Shown here: positions 1-6,735 of the stretch, in pieces
Layout of the letters: each line of letters begins with the position of its first letter
Position numbering within the stretch: the first letter of the stretch is position 1
From: Candidatus Kuenenia stuttgartensis
GTDB taxonomy: Bacteria; Planctomycetota; Planctomycetia; Isosphaerales; Isosphaeraceae
NCBI GenBank assembly: GCA_945865635.1
Contig: CAMBEP010000044.1
Coordinates: forward strand, 1-40,037
Direction: 5' to 3'
DNA length: 40,037 nt
Notes under the pieces: model-generated
Database searches by the model: none
Told to the model about the DNA's origin: nothing
What the model saw: the letters and a program-made list of their open reading frames with translations, nothing else
Made by a program: the position numbers and the translations under genes

Positions 1-57
1 TCCGACAGAAAAACAGCATAATCGCGTTCATCCATGCGATTCGGTCTTGCCACGAAA

Positions 58-93
58 TGTAGGGTGGGGTGAAGCGATTCACCCCAGCCTACA
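58..93. repeat. Near-perfect 16-bp palindrome with GCGA loop
   Basis: Positions 58-73 and 78-93 are reverse complements with one mismatch, separated by the four bases GCGA. As RNA or single-stranded DNA this folds into a 16-bp stem closed by a GNRA-type tetraloop. It lies just downstream of the FAD/Fe-S oxidoreductase gene (minus strand). No T-tract follows on either strand, so it is not a standard intrinsic terminator. GTAGGGTGGG-type palindromes are common intergenic repeats in diverse bacterial genomes; whether this is multicopy here cannot be seen, as no second copy is in the window. Confidence 0.6.
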
Positions 94-187
94 GTGGCAT
101 GATCAGGCGATAAACTGATTGAGATTTTCGATCTCAGGCATCTTTCGCAACTGTTCCAATGCTCTGACATAGCGTTTCTGAGCGAGC

Positions 188-3100
188 TCAAGTAATGATA
201 TTCCGTGGCTTAGGCTGATTCCAGACGACTCTCAATTCCGGCTTCAGGCCGGCGGCCATGGCCAGAATTTCCACAGGGTGGTGGCTTCGTTTGGGGATCC
301 CCTGCTCCATCTGCATGCGGCAGCTCAGGCATTCGGTCATGCCTACATCAATATCGTCGTCTTTCAGACGGGTTCTGAGTTGGTGTCCGATCCGCAGGCT
401 CTTGCGGAAGTTGGAGCGTGAGAACCCAAAAGGGCCGGCGATGCCGGAACAGCCCTTGTCAATAAATTCCAGAGAGATGCCCGGCACTCGCTTGACAAGG
501 TCAAAACCAGGCTTACCCACATTCAGGGCTCGCAAATGGCAAGGCTGATGATAACCAACCCGGCCATTGAGCCGGTGCCTGGATTCCGGCAGAAGGCCAC
601 GCTCGGCCATGCCTGCCAGATAGGTGCTCAGCTCAAGCGTATTATCTGCGACGAGACGGGCGTCAAGGTCGTCAGTCAATCGTGGGTAAAAATCGCGGAT
701 TACCATGGCCGATGTCGGCTCGATACAGACGATCGTAAAACCGTCGCGCACCGCATTCCCAAGTACCCTCAGATTGGCCCTGACCAGCTCGCGGGCCCTG
801 TCCAGGTCGCCCACCACCAAGGCGGGCATGCCTGAAGATCGCTGGCGACCGGGTACATAAACATTCACACCGGCCCATTTGAGAAATTCGACCGTAGTCT
901 CGGCCAGATCCTGATCAAAGTGATTCGCCAGAATATCCAGAAACAGGGCCACGCGTGGGCCCGGCAAATGGGGTCTGGGCCGACACCAGCCCCGCGAATC
1001 CGCTTTATGGATAAACGACCAGCGCCGCACCGCCGGCAATCGCCGATGCTTGGATAAACCCGTCACTTTCTCAAGCAGCCAGCGAGACTGGCCGTGGCTT
1101 AAAATGGCATTGGCAATCACTGGGAAAAAGCTCGACATCCGGGCCAGAATGTCGACTCGTGAAAGCCAGAAATCTTTCGGAGCAAGCCCATGATTGGCCA
1201 CAGCGGCCGCCTTGGCTTCAATCATGAGGCCAGAAATATCAACCCCTGCCTGACATTCGGACCGGCACATCTGACAGTGAAAACAGGCCTCGGCAGCCTC
1301 TTTGATTTGCTCTGAGCCCCACAATGTCGGGTCGATCGTGCCCGCCGTGACTTGCCGAATCAGGCCTGCCAATGCCCTTGGTGAGGAAGATTCCGAACGG
1401 TCGCCCCGAAAACTCGGACACATCCGGCTCGACGGCTCCATTGACCGGCAAGCCCCACACGAATTACAGGCCGATGCCGACAACTGAGGCCCACGCTCTT
1501 GAGGCCAATTCAGGTCAGGCTCCAAAACCGGCAAAAATGGGAACGAATCAATTGTGGTCTCTGCCGAAAGCATTGTGAGAGCAGTTCTCGGCTTAGAGTC
1601 CGCGGATCCGAGCATCGGATTGGGACCTGCCGGAATGGCCAGCACCCGAAGCTTAAGGCCAGAGCGAGGCTCGCCCGGCAAGGCTTCCGGGTTGAGCCGG
1701 CCACCTGTGTCAAATGTCGTTTTAATCTCCCGCCAAACCGGTCGCAGGTCTGCAAACTGGCGATTCAGCGAAGAGCCGCGAACTCGCCCCAGCCAAGGCT
1801 CGAGACCTCGAATCACACCATTCGACCTGAAAGTCAAATCGGCGAGCGAATCCAGCCAGTTTGTAATTTGATGCTCATCAATCGACTGCTTCGGCTCGAA
1901 AATTGGATCGACCACAATCCGGCCCGTTTTCGGAGCCACGGACATGGCCACATTCAGTCGAGCCGTCTGTGACGCCGCTGCAATCTGTGACAATAGACCC
2001 GAAACGGCTTCCGGCCTGACCGTGATGGATTCGAAAACCGGTCGTGTCAATGACGCCCCAGACCGACCACCCAGCGCCATGCGTGCGGCACCTCGCCACT
2101 TGCCAAGCGGATGATGCCTCAGCGACGAAACCTGTGTTCGAATATAGACAGACTCAGAGCTGAATCGGGATTGCAGACCACGAAGGATTGACTCGGCAGA
2201 ATCTTCATCCTCAGTGCCCCAGCAAAGCACAAGGGCAATGGGCGTGGGCTCCGGGAAAAACGACTTCAATTCGGTGGCGCAATCGCAGGCCAGGGCAATA
2301 CTTCGCCAATCGACCATCTCGGCCGATTCCAGACTCTCAGAATAGGGCAGATCGAGACATTGCTCCGCCGCGCGTTCAAGCAGGTCATAGCCGATCACGG
2401 CCCAGGCAGACCATCTGCAAATCTCGACTGTTTTCAATGTCGCTTCCAGAATCACACCGAGCGACCCACGCGAACCCGCCAAAAGCCTATGCGGGTTCAA
2501 AGTCCTGAGCCGATTGTCGATCAATCCAGCCAAGACCATACCGGCATGATCTAAAAGCACAGGTTCGGAGGAAGCTTCGCACAAGTCCACTCGCCACTGA
2601 GCAATGCGTGTGAGCCGATCCATCATGCCATCGCCCAAGTCGTCTGTCTCCGGCCGCTCTTGAGTGCCCATAATCGGCCTCGGCCCAAGATCCATCACGG
2701 ATCCATCGGTCAAAGCCACCCGGGCATTCAAAATCTGATCCGCAACGGTGCCTTCCCTGGGGGCTGTCGATCGGCCCAGGCTGCTGATCCATCCGCCGAT
2801 CGTCGCTTCCTCATAACCGGCCGGCACGGCTTGAAGCCTTCGCCCACGTTCGGCCAGAATCGCGTTGACTTCCATCAAGGTGGCACCCGCTTGAATGCGG
2901 ATCCAATCAGTGCCAATTTCCACGAGCCGGCGAAGATGCTTCGAGCAATCCAGAATAATGCCAGCACCAAGGCACTCGCCCGTGACACCCAATCCCGCCC
3001 CCCGGGGGTGGAGACTCAATCCCTGCCCGGACGCATACACCAGTACGGCAGCCGCATCGTTCTCATCCCGAGGAGAAACCATGCAAAGCGGCTTCTGTTC

Positions 3101-3217
3101 CCAAATGCCAGCATCACCGGAAAAGGCTGCCAATGTCACTTCGCTGATGCTCAGATCACCGCGCACGACATCTCTCAGATCGTCCCGCACCAAGTTCTGA
3201 AGCTTCTCTTTAGCCAT
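188..3217 (-). CDS. FAD-linked oxidase / Fe-S oxidoreductase fusion (GlcD-GlcF, YdiJ-like)
   Basis: Predicted two-domain flavin and iron-sulfur dehydrogenase of 1009 residues, probably oxidising a 2-hydroxyacid (D-lactate, glycolate or 2-hydroxyglutarate type) and passing electrons through Fe-S clusters. The N-terminal third has the FAD-binding PCMH fold, with PRGAGLGVTGE near residue 74. A ferredoxin-like section follows with CNSCGACR and a later CP near residue 580, and CFHCQMCRSEC near 647, giving two 4Fe-4S sites. The C-terminal part has CCG-type motifs, GYHQPCHL near 890 and ECLSCRMQ near 962, as in GlcF and heterodisulfide reductase subunit B. An upstream TTG would add 28 residues; the ATG at 3217 gives a start (MAKEKL) closer to family practice, although no strong ribosome site precedes it. 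It lies 90 bp behind the zinc-ribbon gene. The substrate cannot be told from sequence. Confidence 0.9.
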   Translation of the reverse strand: MAKEKLQNLVRDDLRDVVRGDLSISEVTLAAFSGDAGIWEQKPLCMVSPRDENDAAAVLVYASGQGLSLHPRGAGLGVTGECLGAGIILDCSKHLRRLVEIGTDWIRIQAGATLMEVNAILAERGRRLQAVPAGYEEATIGGWISSLGRSTAPREGTVADQILNARVALTDGSVMDLGPRPIMGTQERPETDDLGDGMMDRLTRIAQWRVDLCEASSEPVLLDHAGMVLAGLIDNRLRTLNPHRLLAGSRGSLGVILEATLKTVEICRWSAWAVIGYDLLERAAEQCLDLPYSESLESAEMVDWRSIALACDCATELKSFFPEPTPIALVLCWGTEDEDSAESILRGLQSRFSSESVYIRTQVSSLRHHPLGKWRGAARMALGGRSGASLTRPVFESITVRPEAVSGLLSQIAAASQTARLNVAMSVAPKTGRIVVDPIFEPKQSIDEHQITNWLDSLADLTFRSNGVIRGLEPWLGRVRGSSLNRQFADLRPVWREIKTTFDTGGRLNPEALPGEPRSGLKLRVLAIPAGPNPMLGSADSKPRTALTMLSAETTIDSFPFLPVLEPDLNWPQERGPQLSASACNSCGACRSMEPSSRMCPSFRGDRSESSSPRALAGLIRQVTAGTIDPTLWGSEQIKEAAEACFHCQMCRSECQAGVDISGLMIEAKAAAVANHGLAPKDFWLSRVDILARMSSFFPVIANAILSHGQSRWLLEKVTGLSKHRRLPAVRRWSFIHKADSRGWCRPRPHLPGPRVALFLDILANHFDQDLAETTVEFLKWAGVNVYVPGRQRSSGMPALVVGDLDRARELVRANLRVLGNAVRDGFTIVCIEPTSAMVIRDFYPRLTDDLDARLVADNTLELSTYLAGMAERGLLPESRHRLNGRVGYHQPCHLRALNVGKPGFDLVKRVPGISLEFIDKGCSGIAGPFGFSRSNFRKSLRIGHQLRTRLKDDDIDVGMTECLSCRMQMEQGIPKRSHHPVEILAMAAGLKPELRVVWNQPKPRNIIT

Positions 3218-3307
3218 GACGACGACTGATAACCTCTTCCAACCGGGCTCATTTTTGCTTCCGCGACGCAACCCTTTAAACCCTGCAGGAGCCAAAACCA
3301 AGCCGTT

Positions 3308-3802
3308 TCAACCCCTGGCAGCCTCGGCCTGCCGCTCCTTGAGTTCGGCGACCCGCATTCGCTCCTGACGAAAGGTCTCGCCAACTTCAAGGTCAAATGG
3401 CCCAAATCGGCCAAGCGGCTTGACATCCGAACCTCGCATCTGTCCTAAACATCGGTAACACATGGCAACGTCGGGCACTTTTTTCCACAAAATCAGGTCC
3501 AAAAGCGCTGAGCCCATCAAAACCGCATAAGCCGCCAGCGGACGGACATAATACCAGTAATATGTCGCCCAGACAAAGCCCGCGATCACAATCGTCACGC
3601 CCAGCCCCTGAGGGAAGTCTTTCTGGATGTAAAGCTTTTCTGTGCCACAATAAGGGCAATGACAGACCCCTTCAGCCACGACACTTCCTGCCTTGGCCTG
3701 ACGCACATACCGACAACTTTGACAGACGAATTCGGACGCGGTGTCAGCGTTCTTCACACGACCCACAGACCGACATTCCGGACACTCAAATGTCAACTCC
3801 AT
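3308..3802 (-). CDS. Zinc-ribbon two-helix membrane protein
   Basis: Small protein of 164 residues. CPEC at residues 7-10 and CQSC at 27-30 form one zinc ribbon. A second set, CPYC at 49-52 and CYRC at 115-118, is split by two hydrophobic helices at about 66-84 and 89-106, so the two halves could meet on the same side of the membrane. The ATG at 3802 is chosen over a GTG 18 bases upstream because a GGGGG run lies just before it. It is the upstream neighbour of the FAD/Fe-S oxidoreductase on the same strand and may be cotranscribed with it. No named family was recognised; a role in metal binding or as a membrane anchor is only a guess. Confidence 0.7.
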   Translation of the reverse strand: MELTFECPECRSVGRVKNADTASEFVCQSCRYVRQAKAGSVVAEGVCHCPYCGTEKLYIQKDFPQGLGVTIVIAGFVWATYYWYYVRPLAAYAVLMGSALLDLILWKKVPDVAMCYRCLGQMRGSDVKPLGRFGPFDLEVGETFRQERMRVAELKERQAEAARG

Positions 3803-4547
3803 CGAACCCCCTGAAATCACACCCGTCTTGCCCCTGCATGCAATCGCAATGACTCAATAATCGCATAAATTCAGGCACTCTGACAAGCCAGCCGAACCAG
3901 AAGATTGAGAATCCAGCCACAAAGACTTGCACTTATCCCATTCCAGACTCAGACAAACATCCTGAAACCTGACCATGCCAGAACCCCCTTCACACACAAA
4001 CAAAAATCCATTCACCGCTTAACATTGCATGACCCAACACCCTGGCAAATAGATAAATCCCAGAAATAAAGAAAGATAATTTGAGCAGCCAGGAACGACA
4101 AATCTTTTCTGCCGATGATAGAGGCATCCCAAGCCTCTAGCCTCTGTTTTGAGCGAATTGACACCACCGGTGAGCCCCCCAACAGCCCATTTCCCGATGA
4201 TTTCAACGCACCCTGAAAGGATGCCAACCTTTGCAATGTGGCTATTGACATCGCAAAAAGTATATAATTGTCGGCCCGATGCCCTGATTGGGCTCGCTCG
4301 AACCATAAACACGGCCAAATTGAAATTTCGAATATACTTTACGCGATATCAATGAACAAATTGCCAAGGGCGCGTTGAAATCATTGAAAAAACAGGTGTT
4401 TGTCTCTCGCTCGCTGGAGGTGTCGCTTCGCTCAAAACACTGGCTGGAGGCTTGCTATAATGCCTCCGGCATCATTCTGATACGATGAATCATGTGTGGC
4501 CGCGACAACTATAACATATGCCGTTGATGCCCGATAAAAACGGAAAT
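3803..4547. other. Intergenic region of about 745 bp with decayed repeat
   Basis: This gap separates the zinc-ribbon gene (start at 3802) from the end of the YgiC-like gene. It holds a perfect 7-bp hairpin (4119-4125 with 4133-4139, loop of 7) and a decayed partial copy of the dispersed hairpin repeat at 4416-4513. Short open frames at 4012-4318 have no recognisable domain or ribosome site and are not called. No convincing sigma-70 promoter for the zinc-ribbon gene was found by eye. Confidence 0.6.
4416..4513 (+). repeat. Partial, decayed copy A of the dispersed hairpin element
   Basis: This stretch matches the right-hand end of the element seen in full at 32068-32334 (reverse complement). 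Shared landmarks are GGTGTCGCTTCGCTCA (4419-4434), ATGCCTCCGGCATCATTCTG (4460-4479) and TGTGGCCGCGACAACTATA (4495-4513). The middle has diverged and the left end is missing. It ends at the same TATA as copy B, which fixes that boundary of the element. It is oriented like copy C. Confidence 0.8.
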
Positions 4548-5714
4548 TCAATTCTCAATGGCATGTGGTACAAAGCGACTGAAATTTGATGTGATCAGGC
4601 CGTCATCCTCGCGTATGCCCATCCCTGCCGCATTTCCACCGACCACCCAGCCACCAATCACTGGCCTGAGCCCCTGGAAATCCGGAAGCGGTGCAAAGGC
4701 CTGATAAATCCGCCGACTGAAAGGGCCATCGCCATAGGGGCCATCCTGACTTTCAATGGTTTTGCCATCAGCGGTTTCAATCAGAACATTTGCCCCCTCA
4801 CGCCCATAGATCGGCTTGGATACAAATGAGCCCACCGATCGACCAGGCTTCTCCCATCCTGCCCACAATAAATTGGGATGGTTCGGAAACAACTCCCAAA
4901 GCATCGGCAAAATGGCTTTGCTCGACATGATCATTTTCCAGGGCGGCTCTAGCCAGAGACAATCCGATGTGCTTATCTCCCGGCCATATTTCTCGCGAAT
5001 CATCCATTCCCAAGGATAAAGTTTAAATATCATTTCAATCGGATCATTGGCCAAATCCATAAAACTGCCAAGGCCCGGATTATAGCCAATCGCCGACATG
5101 TCAATCATGCTGCATTCAAGGCCGCCTTGACGAGCCACATCAAGCATGTAAACCGCTGTCATCATATCCTCAGGCTGATTCGTCATTGCTGCCACATGCA
5201 ATTTCGTGATCCGTTCCGAGGCTGCAATCTCCATCCAGGATTCAATCAGTTGTTCGTGAATGCTATTGAATTGATCCCAACCCCGCCCCCGCCCACTTGC
5301 AACTTGATCTTCCAGCCAGAACCACTGAATCACCCCCGCCTCAACCAACGATGTCGGCGTGTCGGCATTGAACTCAAGAAGTTTGGGCGGCCCATTTCCA
5401 TTCCAGGAAAGGTCGAATCGGCCATAAAGCGAAGGCGAGTCTGATTCCCATGAATTTTTGATCAAATCTGCAAATGCAACAGGAATGCCAAACCTCTCCC
5501 ACAGACCACGCTCAATCACCACCCCCGTGGCTTCAACACAGATACGGTAAAGCTCGTTGATCGCAGCTTCCAGAGTTTCAATTTCCGCTGAATTCCATAA
5601 ATAACACGCCGATTCATTCCAATACGCTCGCCCATCAAGCGAATGAATCGACAGACCTTTCGATTCCACTTTTTCCTGCCAGTTTGGCCGAGGCTCAATC
5701 GTGATTCGGCGCAT
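4548..5714 (-). CDS. YgiC/YjfC-like glutathionylspermidine synthase family ATP-grasp protein
   Basis: A 388-residue protein matching the glutathionylspermidine synthase-like (GSP_synth) ATP-grasp family in length and in segments such as LYGRFDLSW, KLLEFNADTPTSLVEAG near residues 112-128, and the C-terminal KPIYGREGANV with IGGWVVGGNAAGMGIRED. Family members ligate an amine to a carboxylate using ATP; E. coli YgiC and YjfC lack the amidase half and have no firmly known substrate. The ATG at 5714 has AGGG about 8 bases upstream. It follows the YgiB-like gene by 55 bp on the same strand, repeating the ygiBC and yjfMC pairing of enterobacteria, which supports the assignment. Confidence 0.88.
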   Translation of the reverse strand: MRRITIEPRPNWQEKVESKGLSIHSLDGRAYWNESACYLWNSAEIETLEAAINELYRICVEATGVVIERGLWERFGIPVAFADLIKNSWESDSPSLYGRFDLSWNGNGPPKLLEFNADTPTSLVEAGVIQWFWLEDQVASGRGRGWDQFNSIHEQLIESWMEIAASERITKLHVAAMTNQPEDMMTAVYMLDVARQGGLECSMIDMSAIGYNPGLGSFMDLANDPIEMIFKLYPWEWMIREKYGREISTSDCLWLEPPWKMIMSSKAILPMLWELFPNHPNLLWAGWEKPGRSVGSFVSKPIYGREGANVLIETADGKTIESQDGPYGDGPFSRRIYQAFAPLPDFQGLRPVIGGWVVGGNAAGMGIREDDGLITSNFSRFVPHAIEN

Positions 5715-5769
5715 GGCTCCGTCCCTTTTTAAATCGGATTACCGCTCGAAGTCTCGCCATTTTCCACCA

Positions 5770-6279
5770 TCAGGTCAAGCCACTCAGCGCACTTCCGATC
5801 GAACCAAAGCCACTTCGCGAACTACCACCTGTGGCTGTAGAGGTCGCCGCCCCCCGGGATGGGCCTGAAGCCATGCCCGACGAACCGGCAAAGCCGCTCG
5901 TGGGGCCCATCGCCGACTGGCCACCTAAACCACCCCCTCGACTCATAAACCACATCCATGGCCAAATACTCGGCCCCCTGCTCCGTGTTGTCGCCACCTG
6001 GCCTGCTGTGCCAGTTGCTGCTCCTGAATCCGTTCCGGCAATCTGGGTCGCAGCATCGACATCGCCGCCATCGGCCCCCTGCCAGGAGTCGGGCTGGTCG
6101 CCGCCATTGTCGTTGAAATAGAGAGCGCACGAGCCTGTCGCAAGCATGGCAACAGAGCCCAGCGCAACGAGCGTAATCAGCTTTGACCGTCGACGCTTGC
6201 GAGCACTTATTGCAACTTCGTTTGCATCGTAAGTGGCAGGCGAATCCGATACGTCCAGCGGGAAAAAGTCGTCTGTCAT
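5770..6279 (-). CDS. YgiB-like (DUF1190-like) membrane or lipoprotein, Gly/Ser-rich
   Basis: Protein of 169 residues. A basic stretch RKRRRSK (27-33) precedes a hydrophobic helix (34-50) ending in TGSC, so Cys51 may be lipidated, though the lipobox is poor. The exported part is acidic, then has SIWPWMWFMSRGGGLGG and ends in a Ser/Gly/Arg-rich tail (GGSSRSGFGS). The order of signal or lipobox, aromatic/Met patch followed by glycines, and Ser-Arg-Gly tail resembles E. coli YgiB and YjfM. The assignment rests mainly on this layout and on the YgiC-like gene 55 bp downstream. The ATG at 6279 is preferred over a TTG 48 bases upstream; a GAGACGAG purine run precedes it. Without the neighbour it would be called hypothetical. 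Confidence 0.65.
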   Translation of the reverse strand: MTDDFFPLDVSDSPATYDANEVAISARKRRRSKLITLVALGSVAMLATGSCALYFNDNGGDQPDSWQGADGGDVDAATQIAGTDSGAATGTAGQVATTRSRGPSIWPWMWFMSRGGGLGGQSAMGPTSGFAGSSGMASGPSRGAATSTATGGSSRSGFGSIGSALSGLT

Positions 6280-6735
6280 AGCGATATTTCTCGTCTCTTC
6301 GACAATCTCAGTTCCATGGACTTTCAAAAACTGACGTGGTCAACACCTCCTATTCGTAACATATTAAGGGATATTAGGAAAGGGCGCAGACGACTCCCAA
6401 AATGATTTAAGCCCTCCTCTCGTCCAAACCTGGACTAACATCATGTCAAGTCTTGTTTTCATGTAAGGGGGGGGACTTGGTTTGATCGGACCACCGACGA
6501 CGGAATTCAAGCCTTAATCTTCGGCTCCGATATTTTGAGATGCCTTCGAGCTTGATCCAGGTGGTGAGTTCCGAAATTTCAAGAATTCCGGTCATTGGAA
6601 TCTTGCCGATTGAGGCGACAACTGCTAGAATGTTTAATAAGTCTTGCTGAATGGTCTTAAGTCGTTGAGTCGATTCAGAACATAAGACACCCCCTCTAAC
6701 TGCCTCATGCCCGCCTTGCCGCGATCTCCTTTGGC
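6280..6735. other. Divergent intergenic region of about 456 bp
   Basis: This separates the YgiB-like gene (minus) from the DUF1549 operon (plus). It contains an isolated run of eight G at 6467-6474, an AT-rich stretch near 6350-6380, and one good sigma-70-like promoter facing right at 6603-6631, listed separately. On the minus strand a perfect AGGAGG occurs at 6346-6351 but no start codon in the right frame sits at a useful distance. No ORF worth calling was seen. Confidence 0.6.
6603..6631 (+). promoter_or_regulatory. Sigma-70-like promoter for the DUF1549/DUF1501 operon
   Basis: TTGCCG (6603-6608) and TAGAAT (6626-6631) are separated by exactly 17 bases, close to the sigma-70 consensus at both boxes. 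Transcription would begin about 100 bases before the first ATG of the operon. The call is based on motif match only. Confidence 0.45.

Noticed and set aside
4012..4318. Overlapping 79- and 99-residue frames on the minus strand
   Set aside because: No recognisable domain, no ribosome site, and composition unlike neighbouring genes.
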